This document shows, one piece after another, positions 17,288 to 26,288 of a stretch of 64,000 nucleotides of DNA (position 1 is its first letter; every line of letters begins with the position of its first letter). Source of the DNA: Brevibacterium sp. 239c. Its GTDB lineage: Bacteria; Actinomycetota; Actinomycetes; Actinomycetales; Brevibacteriaceae. The DNA lies in NCBI RefSeq assembly GCF_900169365.1, contig NZ_FXZH01000007.1, forward strand, positions 62,001 through 126,000, written 5' to 3'. A program made the position numbers and the translations under genes. The notes beneath the pieces were generated by a model. It saw only the letters and a program-made list of their open reading frames with translations, did not search any database and was not told the origin of the DNA.

Positions 17288-18175
17288 TTAGGCCTCGGGC
17301 AGGATCTCCCGCACGACCTCGATCACCCGGGCCAGGGCCTCCGAGGGGTTGTTGCGGCGCCAGCCCAACGCGAGGGTGAAGGCATCCCCGCCCTCTGCGA
17401 GGCGAACATAGGTGACTCCGTCGATGTGGATGTGGTCTGAGGATTCGACGACGATCGCAATGCCGACCTGGGCGCCGACGAGTGCAAGCAGGCTGTAGGG
17501 GTCGGGTGCTTCCTGCATGATGTGGGGGAGGAAGCCGGCCTCGTCGGCCAGGCGCATCATCACCTCACGGACTTGGGAGCCATGCGACGGGGCATAGGAG
17601 ATGAATGGCTGATCGACCAGATCGGTCATCGACACGATCTCTTTGTCGGCGAGTTCATGGTCGGTGGGAAGGGCGACCATCACCCGCTCCTGGCGGATGG
17701 CATGGACGTCGATCCCGGCAGGTGAAGGTGGGCTGACCACTGCCAGATCCATTCTTCCGTCACGGATCGCCAGCGCCGCCTCGCCGGAATATGTCTGCGG
17801 GTGCAGCTCGAGACTGATGCCTGGTTGTCGGTGGGCGACTTCACGGGAGAGTCGGGACAGGATCGAATAGCCGCTGGTCCCGCCGAAGCCGATCTTCACC
17901 CGACCGACCACGCCTTCCTGCGCGGCCCGGGCGATGCGACGGGCCCCGTCGACCTGGGCTTGGATCCCCTGAGCCGGTTCGAGGAGCGCCTCACCGGAGG
18001 AGGTGAGTCTGACTCTGCGTGTGGTGCGCTCGAACAGCTGCACGCCCATGTCCTTCTCCAGCGAGCGGATCATCTGGCTCAGCGCTGGTTGGGCGATGTG
18101 CAGAGTCTCGGCGGCCCGACCGAAATGCAGCTCCTGTGCCACGGCAGTGAACGCCGCGAAGTGCCGCAGCTCCAT
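17288..18175 (-). CDS. LysR family transcriptional regulator
   Basis: A 295-residue LysR protein. ATG 18175 (MELRHFAAFTAVAQELHFGR) is the usual family start and has GGAGGAAGG upstream; the open frame continues 25 codons further without similarity. The winged helix is at residues 1-60 (RAAETLHIAQPALSQMIRSLE, GVQLFERTTRRVRLT), and the co-inducer domain begins near residue 90 with GRVKIGFGGTSGYSILSRL. It resembles the BenM/CatR group that senses aromatic or acyl intermediates. It is divergent from the MHS transporter-acyl-CoA operon and is its probable regulator. Confidence 0.88.
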   Translation of the reverse strand: MELRHFAAFTAVAQELHFGRAAETLHIAQPALSQMIRSLEKDMGVQLFERTTRRVRLTSSGEALLEPAQGIQAQVDGARRIARAAQEGVVGRVKIGFGGTSGYSILSRLSREVAHRQPGISLELHPQTYSGEAALAIRDGRMDLAVVSPPSPAGIDVHAIRQERVMVALPTDHELADKEIVSMTDLVDQPFISYAPSHGSQVREVMMRLADEAGFLPHIMQEAPDPYSLLALVGAQVGIAIVVESSDHIHIDGVTYVRLAEGGDAFTLALGWRRNNPSEALARVIEVVREILPEA

Positions 18176-18251
18176 CCGATGAACCTTCCTCCGAGGGGCA
18201 GCGAAGCTTCCTTCGTCGATCGCCGATGCCTCATTGATAAAAATATCCAAT

Positions 18252-18268
18252 TAATAACCTAGAGATTA
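18252..18268. promoter_or_regulatory. candidate LysR box
   Basis: TAAT-N9-ATTA fits the T-N11-A pattern of LysR binding sites and lies in the 176-bp gap between lysR and the MHS transporter gene. The match is to a loose consensus in AT-rich DNA. Confidence 0.45.
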
Positions 18269-18351
18269 CGTCTTGGACTCTGAGTAATACAAGTGGAACA
18301 GTGATCACTGGCACAGATTGAGCCACCACCTCCAGCAACTAGAGAGCAGAC

Positions 18352-19764
18352 ATGAGCAATCTTGGATCAGCGTCGATCCGCGACACGGACGCGACACCAG
18401 CTTCGACAGTCGATCCCAAGCAGGGGCGCCGCGCAGGCACCGCAGCCTTCGTCGGCACCACCATCGAATGGTTCGACTTCTACATCTACGGCACCGCCTC
18501 GGCGCTGGTGCTGGGCAAACTCTTCTTCCCGGAAGTCAGCCCCGCCATGGGCACACTCGCTGCCTTCGCCACGTTTGCCGTCGGCTTCATCGCCCGGCCA
18601 CTCGGTGGCGTCATCTTCGGTCACTTCGGCGACAAATTCGGTCGGAAGAACACCGTCATCACGACACTCCTGCTGATGGGGATGGCCACGGTCGGCGTCG
18701 GCCTCCTGCCCACCTACGAGCAGATCGGCTTCATGGCTCCGATCCTCTTGGTCCTCCTCCGCATCATCCAGGGAGTCGCCATGGGAGGCGAATGGGGCGG
18801 TGCGGTCCTCATCGCGACCGAGTTCGCACCTCCGGGCAAGAAAATCCTCTACGGTGCCTTTGCACAGCAGGGTTCGCCGGTGGGCAACCTGTTGGCTACC
18901 GTCTCCTTCCTCGGACTGACCTATATGAGCGCGGAGAACTTCGGTTCCTGGGGTTGGCGGATTCCCTTCCTCGCCTCTGCCATTCTCATCCTCGTCGGAC
19001 TCTACATTCGACTCAAGATCACCGAATCTCCCGAGATGATTGCGGCGACGGAGAAAGCACCGCAGACGCGCACCCCGATCGTCGAGCTGCTGCGCGACCA
19101 TTGGAAGGTCGTCGGCCTGGCCATCGGTGCCGTCGTCACCGGCGTGGCTATCACCTACGTCAAAACCACCTTCGCTCTGTCCTGGGCGACGACCGACCTG
19201 GATTTCGGGCGCACCGAATTCCTTCAGATCGTGACTGTGGCCCTCATCGCCCAGGTGATCATCCAGCCCTTCGGAGCCATCCTTGCGTCGAAGATCGACA
19301 CCAAAAAAGCCATCCTCGTCATGCTGCTGCCAGAACTGGTGCTGCTGCCGGCGATGTTCCTCCTTATCCAGACCGGCAACTTCGGGCTGGCGATGCTCGG
19401 CATGGTCCTGGCCACCGCGCCCCACGCAATGTACTACGCGGCACTAGCCGGCGTCCTCGCCCAGTTGTTCCCCACCACCATCCGCTACACCGGGATCTCC
19501 GTTGCCTACCAGGTTTCGACGGCGCTGTTCGCCGGCACCGCACCCTTCCTCAGCCAGTTCCTGCTCAGCACCACCGGATCGATCTGGGTCGTCGTCTGCC
19601 TCGGCCTCGGATACGTCCTCATCTCCATTGTCTGCATGTCGCTCCTGCTGCGCGGCAAATCCTGGATCAACCGCGAAGGAGAAGCCGGGCACCAGGCGAA
19701 AGCAAGCACCACCTCGGCGACCCCAACAGAACCCGCCGTCACGACACCCACCACGAGCATCTGA
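18352..19764 (+). CDS. MFS transporter, metabolite:H+ symporter (MHS) family
   Basis: A 470-residue membrane protein of the MHS branch of the MFS (relatives: ShiA, ProP, KgtP). The family start GTTIEWFDFYIYGTA is at about residue 37; the cytoplasmic loop motif GHFGDKFGRKNTV follows TM2; LLRIIQGVAMGGEWGGAVL is in TM4. About 12 hydrophobic segments are seen. It opens an operon with an acyl-CoA dehydrogenase, a CoA-transferase and glutaryl-CoA dehydrogenase, and is divergent from lysR. It therefore probably imports an acid that the operon activates to its CoA thioester, possibly a dicarboxylate such as glutarate; that substrate is inference. Confidence 0.88.
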   Translation: MSNLGSASIRDTDATPASTVDPKQGRRAGTAAFVGTTIEWFDFYIYGTASALVLGKLFFPEVSPAMGTLAAFATFAVGFIARPLGGVIFGHFGDKFGRKNTVITTLLLMGMATVGVGLLPTYEQIGFMAPILLVLLRIIQGVAMGGEWGGAVLIATEFAPPGKKILYGAFAQQGSPVGNLLATVSFLGLTYMSAENFGSWGWRIPFLASAILILVGLYIRLKITESPEMIAATEKAPQTRTPIVELLRDHWKVVGLAIGAVVTGVAITYVKTTFALSWATTDLDFGRTEFLQIVTVALIAQVIIQPFGAILASKIDTKKAILVMLLPELVLLPAMFLLIQTGNFGLAMLGMVLATAPHAMYYAALAGVLAQLFPTTIRYTGISVAYQVSTALFAGTAPFLSQFLLSTTGSIWVVVCLGLGYVLISIVCMSLLLRGKSWINREGEAGHQAKASTTSATPTEPAVTTPTTSI

Positions 19765-19819
19765 TCACCACCGATTTCACCGATCAGCACAGCAGCCACC
19801 GATGACCAGAGAAGGAACA

Positions 19820-21520
19820 ATGAACTACGTCGATCTCGACCCAGCCCTGCAGCCCCTCATCGAGTCCTATCTCGAGCCGGCGGATCGGGATCGCCTGGCC
19901 CCCGTGCTCGCTGCCCTGGGCGCCGATGCGGCCGAGCGGCTCGCACCCTTGGCTGACGTGGCCGACAAGAACCCGCCGACTCTGGCCCAGTTCGATCGGG
20001 AAGGCGACCGGGTCGATGCCATCGACTACCACGCCAGCTACCAAGAGCTGCAGAAGGCCGCCTACGAGGAGTACGGTCTCTCCGCGCTCTCCCATCGCGG
20101 TCTCCATGGTTGGGATGACCTGCCCCCTCACCTGGTGAAGTACATCCTCTCCTACGTCTTCGTCCAGGCCGAGTTCGGTTTGGCCTGTCCCGTGTCGATG
20201 ACCGATGCCGCTGCCAGGACCCTGCGGAAGTTCGGTGAAGGTCAGCAGATCACCGAGGCGATCGATCGTCTGATCTCAACTGATCCCGATCATCGGTTCA
20301 CCGGTGCGATGTTCATGACCGAGATCCATGCGGGCACGGACATCGCCCAGACTTCGACGGTGGCCGAACGCGACGGTGAGAACTGGAAGCTGTCCGGGCG
20401 CAAATGGTTCGCCTCGAATCCCGACGCAGACATTATCCTCACCCTCGCCCGCTTCCCCGGCGGCGATGACACCACACGCGGTGTCGGACTCTTCATGCTG
20501 CCCAAACGTCGCCCGGACGGGTCGAAGAACTCCTATGTCATCGACCGTCTCAAGGACAAGCTGGGCACCCGATCGATGCCCAGCGGCGAGGTCACCCTTG
20601 ACGGTGCCTACGCCGTGCAGGTCGGGAAGCTCGACCGCGGCTTTCGGCAGATGGCGGAGATGGTCAACACCTCCCGCCTGTCCAATGCGATGCGCGCCAC
20701 CGCACTCATGCGCCGGTCGATCAACGAAGCGCTCGCCCACGCCCGCACACGGGTGGTTTTCGGCAAGCCACTCATCAAGGCGCCACTGATGCGCATGACC
20801 CTTTTGCCGCTGCAGGCCGAAGCCGAGGCCGCCCTCGGGCTCGTCTTCTACTGCGGTGACATGCTTCAGCGCGGTGACGCCGGCGACGAGTCCGCGGCCG
20901 CGCAGATCCGCGTGCTCACCCCGCTGGCCAAACATTACATCTGCAAACGGGCTCGCTTCGTCACCGGAGAGGCGATGGAGATTCGCGGCGGTCGCGGCTA
21001 CATCGAAGAATGGCCCGATGCTCGCCTCGTCCGCGATTCCCACCTCGGCTCCATCTGGGAAGGCTCGAGCAATGTCATCGCCCTCGACGTGCTGCGTTGC
21101 ATGCGCAAACAAGACACCCACCGCCTCCTGGCGAAGACGATGGAAGAGAAGCTGACCCCCATCACCCTCGCCGAGGCGGGCCCTGAGGTCCGTGAGCTCC
21201 TGACCCGGTGGACGGCGATCGTCGACCGCGGTGACGTGATCCTGGGTGCTGAGCCGGATGTTGCTGAGGCTCTCATCGGCGGCTATGCCGACGATCTAGC
21301 ACAGCTGATCATGGCTACCCTGCTGCTCGAACAGGCCGATGCCGAAGTCACCCGCGACACCAACTTCCGCAAGCTGCTCGTCGCCAAGGCCTTCATCGGC
21401 GGCAACATCAGCGCCGATGAAACTGCCGTCGTCGACACGCTCGCCCATTTCGAAGACATCGTCGACGGAGCAAGCGTGACCCGCGAAGCGCTGTCCTCAC
21501 TCCCTGCACCCGTGGCCTGA
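19820..21520 (+). CDS. acyl-CoA dehydrogenase family protein, AidB-like
   Basis: A 566-residue flavoprotein, longer than ordinary acyl-CoA dehydrogenases (about 380-400) and like the AidB group (about 540). The N-terminal 150 residues are helical (HASYQELQKAAYEEYGLSAL). Then come the FAD-binding strand GAMFMTEIHAGTDIAQTST, KWFASNPDADIILTLAR, and RGYIEEWPDARLVRDSHLGSIWEGSSNVIALDVLR with the WEGS Glu near the active site. AidB is known for alkylation response, but many homologues sit in catabolic operons. Here it lies between an MHS transporter and a CoA-transferase, so an acyl-CoA substrate is more likely. ATG 19820 follows AGAAGGAAC; the open frame upstream lies inside the transporter gene. 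Confidence 0.88.
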   Translation: MNYVDLDPALQPLIESYLEPADRDRLAPVLAALGADAAERLAPLADVADKNPPTLAQFDREGDRVDAIDYHASYQELQKAAYEEYGLSALSHRGLHGWDDLPPHLVKYILSYVFVQAEFGLACPVSMTDAAARTLRKFGEGQQITEAIDRLISTDPDHRFTGAMFMTEIHAGTDIAQTSTVAERDGENWKLSGRKWFASNPDADIILTLARFPGGDDTTRGVGLFMLPKRRPDGSKNSYVIDRLKDKLGTRSMPSGEVTLDGAYAVQVGKLDRGFRQMAEMVNTSRLSNAMRATALMRRSINEALAHARTRVVFGKPLIKAPLMRMTLLPLQAEAEAALGLVFYCGDMLQRGDAGDESAAAQIRVLTPLAKHYICKRARFVTGEAMEIRGGRGYIEEWPDARLVRDSHLGSIWEGSSNVIALDVLRCMRKQDTHRLLAKTMEEKLTPITLAEAGPEVRELLTRWTAIVDRGDVILGAEPDVAEALIGGYADDLAQLIMATLLLEQADAEVTRDTNFRKLLVAKAFIGGNISADETAVVDTLAHFEDIVDGASVTREALSSLPAPVA

Positions 21521-21546
21521 AGCCACACACGACACCGGAGAAATTC

Positions 21547-22773
21547 GTGAGAACCACAGACACAGAGCCCACACCCGATGCGACCACCGCGGCAGGTGAG
21601 ACCTTCGAAGGGCCACTCGCCGGCGTGCGCGTCATCGATCTTTCGAAGATCCTCGCCGGTCCCTATGCCACGATGTCACTGGCGGACCTCGGTGCCGAGG
21701 TGATCAAGGTTGAGCATCCGGACGGGGGAGACCCGACACGTGCCTGGGGCCCGCCCATGGTCGGGGCCGATGCCACCTATTTCCACGCAGCCAATCACAG
21801 CAAGAAGTCCGTGACGATCGACCTCAAATCCTCTCGGGGACAGGCGCAGGTCCACGAACTGTTGGCCGGGGCCGATGTCCTTGTCGAGAATTTCAGGCCT
21901 GGCAGCTCCCTGCAGACGATCTTTGACTACAAGGAGCTCTCGACGAAGTTCCCGCACCTCGTCATCCTCCACATCTCCGCCTACGGTGACCACGGGCCGA
22001 TGCGCGATGAACCCGGCTACGACATGGTTGCCCAGGCTCGGGGTGGGCTCATGTCCCTGACCGGTGAGGCCGGAGGCCCCCCGATGAAGTCCGGGTTCGC
22101 CATGGGTGACCTGGGGGCGGGCCTGTTCGGCATCATCGGCATCGTCTCCGCGCTCTTCGAACGCAGCCGGACCGGCAAGGGCCAATACTTGACGACCTCG
22201 CTCTACGAGGGTCAGCTGGCACTGCACGTGAACTGGGCGACGAACTACTTCGCCGACGGCAAACGCCCACAGGCTCTGGGCTCAGGTCACCCCAACCTCG
22301 TGCCCTACCAGGCCTACCCTGCCGCCGATGACTACTTTGTCATCGCCATCGGCAACGACTCCCTCTGGCAGCGGCTCTGCACAGCCATCGACCGACCAGA
22401 CCTCGGTGGTGACGAACGCTTGTCGGTCAACCGCGGTCGAGTCGAGAACCGCGAATACCTCAACGAGGAGCTCTCCCGCACCCTACGCACGAATACCGTC
22501 GACCACTGGTGTGCGCTGTTCTCGACCACCGGCGTTCCCGCCGCACCGATCAAACACCTCGACGAGGTCTATGCCGATCCGCAGACCGAGGCTCTGGGAA
22601 TGGTCCAGACGGTCGAACATCCCACCGCCGGACCGATGCGACAGGTGGCCTTCCCGGTCAACTTCAACGGCGTCCGCCCACCTGTACGCTCGGCGCCACC
22701 GGAGCTCGGGGCCGATACGGACGACCTCCTCGGAGCCTCATCATCACCGACCACGACCACGCAAGGAGCCTGA
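21547..22773 (+). CDS. class III CoA-transferase (CaiB/BaiF family)
   Basis: A 408-residue CoA-transferase of family III. Recognisable parts are the N-terminal GPLAGVRVIDLSKILAGPYA, LGAEVIKVEHPDGGDPTR, HAANHSKKSVTIDLK, VLVENFRPG, and the catalytic Asp in GFAMGDLGAGLFG. The start is GTG 21547. The family moves CoA between carboxylic acids, often from succinyl-CoA. It is 26 bp after the AidB-like gene and 1 bp before the glutaryl-CoA dehydrogenase gene, so it probably activates the imported acid to its CoA ester; a glutarate-specific role like human SUGCT is a plausible inference. Confidence 0.9.
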   Translation: MRTTDTEPTPDATTAAGETFEGPLAGVRVIDLSKILAGPYATMSLADLGAEVIKVEHPDGGDPTRAWGPPMVGADATYFHAANHSKKSVTIDLKSSRGQAQVHELLAGADVLVENFRPGSSLQTIFDYKELSTKFPHLVILHISAYGDHGPMRDEPGYDMVAQARGGLMSLTGEAGGPPMKSGFAMGDLGAGLFGIIGIVSALFERSRTGKGQYLTTSLYEGQLALHVNWATNYFADGKRPQALGSGHPNLVPYQAYPAADDYFVIAIGNDSLWQRLCTAIDRPDLGGDERLSVNRGRVENREYLNEELSRTLRTNTVDHWCALFSTTGVPAAPIKHLDEVYADPQTEALGMVQTVEHPTAGPMRQVAFPVNFNGVRPPVRSAPPELGADTDDLLGASSSPTTTTQGA

Positions 22774-22774
22774 T

Positions 22775-23974
22775 ATGACCACGCCCACCGCCACTGCACA
22801 GGACAGCGTCGACATCGATAAATCCGATCTCCTCAACCTCGCCGGGCTCTTCAGCGAGACCGAAATCGAACTCCGCAACAAGGTCCGTAGATTCGTCGAC
22901 GCACGGATCCGCCCGAACATCGCCGACTGGTACGAGAACGCGGTCTTCCCCCGCGAGATCGTGAGGGAGATGGGAGAGCTCGGACTGCTGGGAATGCACT
23001 TGCACGGCTACGGCTGCCCCGGACGTTCGGCCGTCGAATACGGAATCGCCGCACTGGAACTCGAAGCAGGAGACTCCGGTCTGCGGACCTTCGTCTCCGT
23101 GCAGGGATCGCTGGCGATGTCCGCGATCCACAAATTCGGTTCCGAAGAGCAGAAGAACCAATACCTGCCGGGCATGGCGAAGGGCGAGATCATCGGCTGC
23201 TTCGGCCTGACCGAACCCACAGCTGGCTCCGACCCAGGATCGATGGCCACCACAGCCACCCGCAATGACGATGGTTCCTGGGTGCTCAATGGGGCCAAGC
23301 GGTGGATCGGCCTCGCCTCCATCGCCGACGTCGCCGTCATCTGGGCCGTCACCGATGACGGCATCCGCGGGTTCCTCGTGCCCACCGAGACCGCCGGATT
23401 CACGGCAACACCCATCGAGCAGAAACTCTCGATGCGGGCCTCCATCCAGTGCGACATCGACATCGACGATGTCCATCTACCCGCTGAGGCGGTTCTGCCC
23501 GATGTCACGGGACTGAAGGGTCCGTTCTCCTGCCTCAACGAGGCCCGCTACGGAATCATGTGGGGTGCGATGGGCGCCGCCCGCGACTCCTACGAGGTGG
23601 CGCTGAAATATTCCCAGGAGCGTCTCCAATTCGACAAACCTCTCTCCGGCTACCAGATCACCCAGCAGAAGCTGGTGAACATGGTGCTCGAGATCCAGAA
23701 GGGAATCCTCGTGGCCGTGCAGACCGGGCGCCTCAAGGATGCCGGCACGCTCGACCCGATCCAGATCTCGGTCGGGAAGCTCAATAACTGCCGCGAGGCG
23801 ATCGCCATCTGCAGGGAGGCTCGCTCGATGCTCGGCGGCAACGGCATCACACTCGAATACTCACCGCTGCGGCACGCGAACAATCTCGAATCGGTGCGCA
23901 CCTACGAAGGTACCGACGAGGTCCACACGCTCATCCTGGGCCGCCACATCACCGGTGAGCAGGCGTTCCGATAG
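22775..23974 (+). CDS. glutaryl-CoA dehydrogenase-like acyl-CoA dehydrogenase
   Basis: A 399-residue acyl-CoA dehydrogenase that follows the glutaryl-CoA dehydrogenase pattern along its length: ELELEAGDSGLRTFVSVQG-like segment, CFGLTEPTAGSDPGSM, DVAVIWAVTDDGIRGFLVP, LKGPFSCLNEARYGIMWGA, and RTYEGTDEVHTLILGR with the catalytic Glu. That enzyme oxidises and decarboxylates glutaryl-CoA to crotonyl-CoA, passing electrons to ETF, in lysine, tryptophan and aromatic breakdown. The start is ATG 22775 after AAGGAG; the open frame upstream overlaps the CoA-transferase gene. It is the last gene of the operon. A closely related acyl-CoA substrate cannot be excluded. Confidence 0.88.
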   Translation: MTTPTATAQDSVDIDKSDLLNLAGLFSETEIELRNKVRRFVDARIRPNIADWYENAVFPREIVREMGELGLLGMHLHGYGCPGRSAVEYGIAALELEAGDSGLRTFVSVQGSLAMSAIHKFGSEEQKNQYLPGMAKGEIIGCFGLTEPTAGSDPGSMATTATRNDDGSWVLNGAKRWIGLASIADVAVIWAVTDDGIRGFLVPTETAGFTATPIEQKLSMRASIQCDIDIDDVHLPAEAVLPDVTGLKGPFSCLNEARYGIMWGAMGAARDSYEVALKYSQERLQFDKPLSGYQITQQKLVNMVLEIQKGILVAVQTGRLKDAGTLDPIQISVGKLNNCREAIAICREARSMLGGNGITLEYSPLRHANNLESVRTYEGTDEVHTLILGRHITGEQAFR

Positions 23975-23997
23975 GAGCTGATTTGGAACAGTCGACC

Positions 23998-25074
23998 CTA
24001 GGAGCGGTGCCGCGAGACTCCTGCCACCCATACCTCGGCGGGGGTGCGCAGAGCGCCGATGTTCCTGAGCGGATCGCGGTCAACGAGGACGAGGTCGGCC
24101 CGGGCACCTTCGACGATCCGACCCCGATCACGCAGGCTCAGCGCCTCGGCGGCTGAGGATGTGGTTGCCCGGATCGCCTCTGCGCTCGTCATCCCGGCGG
24201 TGATGAGGTAGTCGATCTCATCGTGCAGCGAGGGCCCGTGCGCGACCGGGGCGAAGGGCGTCTCGTTCGCATCGGTGCCGGCGACGACGGTGATCCCGGC
24301 GTCGATCATGGCGCGGACGTTGTTCAGTGCGATGCCGAAGGCAGAGTCGGCATGCTCGCCGAGGCGGGCGTCTGCGATGGCGCGCATCATCACCAGTGTG
24401 GGGGAGACGATGGTGCCCTGTTCCTCCATGCGGGCGAGGGTGCAGTCATCGAGTGGCCGATCAATCGGGGCGTGAGTGAGGATGTCGACTCCGGCCTCCA
24501 AGCCACGGTCGAAGGCCGCGGCGGTGACAACGTGGGCCACGGTCAGCAGCCCACGCTCGTGGGCGCCGGCGACGAGGGCCACCAACGTTGGAATGTCGAG
24601 CGCGGGGACCTCGCCGGCGTCCGGGTCCTCGGTGATGATCTTGATGAGATCGGCACCGTTGTCGACTCGCCAGTCGAGGAATCGCTTCGCGTCGTCGGGG
24701 CTGGTGACGCCGGATTCGGCAGGGAATCCCATCATCTCGATCTGGGTGCTGCCAGGCGCCGAGGCGGCCGAACCGGCACTGATAATCGCCGGCAGTGCGT
24801 CGTCGGCTTGAAGCTCATGCACGCGAGAATCAGGGTGGGTACCCAAATCCAACACCGTCGTCAGTCCCGAACGCAGCGCTGTGACCAGCTTCTCTCGTTC
24901 ACCGAGGTGGAGATGAGTGTCGATGAGACCCGGCACCAGGAAGCGTGCGGTTTTGTTGTCGGGTTCTGAGGCAGGCCGGATCGAGGTGATTGTAGCAGAG
25001 AATTCGACGTCGACGAGCTCGCTGTTCCAATTGCCTTCGGTATCGGTTACGTGGACATTGCGCAGTACAGTCAT
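23998..25074 (-). CDS. amidohydrolase family protein
   Basis: A 358-residue metal-dependent amidohydrolase. The metal-binding His-x-His is in LVPGLIDTHLHLGE near residue 50; the possible bridging Lys is in LIKIITEDPD; further His ligands are in LTVAHVVTAAA and ILTHAPIDRP; the final Asp is in TVVAGTDANETPF. The composite-domain end AEALSLRDRGRIVEGARADLVLVDRDPL is typical. ATG 25074 (MTVLRNVHVTD) matches the usual family start; the frame is open 22 codons upstream. It is convergent with glutaryl-CoA dehydrogenase and divergent from the D-threonate operon. The substrate is unknown; prolidase- or imidazolonepropionase-like subfamilies are closest in style. Confidence 0.85.
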   Translation of the reverse strand: MTVLRNVHVTDTEGNWNSELVDVEFSATITSIRPASEPDNKTARFLVPGLIDTHLHLGEREKLVTALRSGLTTVLDLGTHPDSRVHELQADDALPAIISAGSAASAPGSTQIEMMGFPAESGVTSPDDAKRFLDWRVDNGADLIKIITEDPDAGEVPALDIPTLVALVAGAHERGLLTVAHVVTAAAFDRGLEAGVDILTHAPIDRPLDDCTLARMEEQGTIVSPTLVMMRAIADARLGEHADSAFGIALNNVRAMIDAGITVVAGTDANETPFAPVAHGPSLHDEIDYLITAGMTSAEAIRATTSSAAEALSLRDRGRIVEGARADLVLVDRDPLRNIGALRTPAEVWVAGVSRHRS

Positions 25075-25259
25075 GTGCCCACTGTACGGATCGATATTTG
25101 AGTACTTAGCGAACTCCGAACCCGAGTTCGGCCCGGTCATGTGATGGTGCCCATGAAGTGAACTCAGATGGGTATTGGCGATCAGATCAATTGTACGTAC
25201 ACTGAGTACCTACATAGGCGATTATTTACTCACTACGGCTCTTAAAAAGGGGATTCGCC
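25075..25259. promoter_or_regulatory. divergent promoter region with GTAC palindrome and TGAGTAC direct repeats
   Basis: This 185-bp region separates the amidohydrolase from the KdgT-kinase-PdxA2 operon. It holds the perfect 10-bp palindrome TGTACGTACA (25192-25201) and two direct repeats, TGAGTACTTA (25099-25108) and TGAGTACCTA (25203-25212). Repeated GTAC cores in front of an operon ending in a GntR/UTRA gene suggest the GntR binding sites. The ribosome site for the permease is AAAGGGG. Confidence 0.5.
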
Positions 25260-26288
25260 ATGGCTGCCGAATCACAGACCACCAGTCGCATTCCACTCTT
25301 CGACGGGATGAACCGGATTCCGGGCGGGATCATGCTGATCCCGCTCATCCTGGGCTCAGTCGTCGGAACGTTCTTCCCCGGGTTCCTCGAGCTGGGCAAC
25401 TTCACCTCGGCGCTGTTCCGCGATAGCGCACTGCCGCTCATCGGTATTCTGATCTTTGCCACAGGCATGCAGATCACGCTCAAAACCTCGGGGCCGGTGT
25501 TGGCGACGACCGGTACCATTCTGCTGACGAAGTCGATCATTCCGGCCGGCCTCGTCGTGCTGCTGGGACAGTTCGTCGGCATCGAGGGAATTTTGGGTGT
25601 CTCGATCCTGGCGCTTATCGTCACAATGGACAACAGCAATGGCGGATTGTGGCTCGCCTTCACCGGCCGCTACGGAGACGCACGCGACCGAGGTGCCTAC
25701 ATGGCCTCAGCGATCAATGACGGCCCCTTCTTCTCGATGCTCTTCCTCGGAGCAGCAGGCCTGGCCGACATTCCCTACACGCTTCTGCTTGCGGCGATCA
25801 TTCCGCTTGTCATCGGCATCATCGTCGGAAACCTCGATGAAAAGTGGACCGAGATCATGCGTCCCATCCCCAACATGGTCATCCCGTTCTTCGCTTTCGC
25901 ACTCGGTACCGGAATCGACCTAGGCAACGTCGTCACCGGTGGACTCTCCGGTCTCCTCGTCGGCGCGATCGCCACGGTCATCACCGGTACACTCGCCTAT
26001 TTCGGCTACCGCTGGATTCTGCGACGAGGCAAGCAGTCAGGTATCGGAATCGCCTCGGCGACAACGGCCGGCAATGCGATCGCAACCCCGGCGATCATCG
26101 CGGGAGCCGATCCGAGCTTCGAACCGTATATGGAAGTTGCCACGGCTCAGGTGGCCTCAGCTGTCCTTGTCTCTGCGGTCCTCGCTCCGCTACTGGCCGC
26201 CTGGGTACTCAAGCGTCAGGGCGGCATCAAAAAGCAGAACAAGGGTTCGGGCGAGCAAGCGCAGCCGCTGCGGGCTGAGGGTCTGTGA
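25260..26288 (+). CDS. 2-keto-3-deoxygluconate permease family transporter (KdgT-like)
   Basis: A 342-residue membrane protein with about ten hydrophobic segments, matching the KdgT family: FDGMNRIPGGIMLIPLILGS at the start, LIGILIFATGMQI, ALIVTMDNSNGGLWLAFTG with a Gly-Asp loop after it, FFAFALGTGIDLGNVV, and GIASATTAGNAIATPAI. The family carries sugar acids with protons. Here the gene overlaps a DUF1537 kinase by 4 bp, followed by a PdxA2-type dehydrogenase, so the cargo is probably a four-carbon acid sugar (D-threonate or D-erythronate) rather than 2-keto-3-deoxygluconate. That is inferred from the operon. Confidence 0.88.
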   Translation: MAAESQTTSRIPLFDGMNRIPGGIMLIPLILGSVVGTFFPGFLELGNFTSALFRDSALPLIGILIFATGMQITLKTSGPVLATTGTILLTKSIIPAGLVVLLGQFVGIEGILGVSILALIVTMDNSNGGLWLAFTGRYGDARDRGAYMASAINDGPFFSMLFLGAAGLADIPYTLLLAAIIPLVIGIIVGNLDEKWTEIMRPIPNMVIPFFAFALGTGIDLGNVVTGGLSGLLVGAIATVITGTLAYFGYRWILRRGKQSGIGIASATTAGNAIATPAIIAGADPSFEPYMEVATAQVASAVLVSAVLAPLLAAWVLKRQGGIKKQNKGSGEQAQPLRAEGL

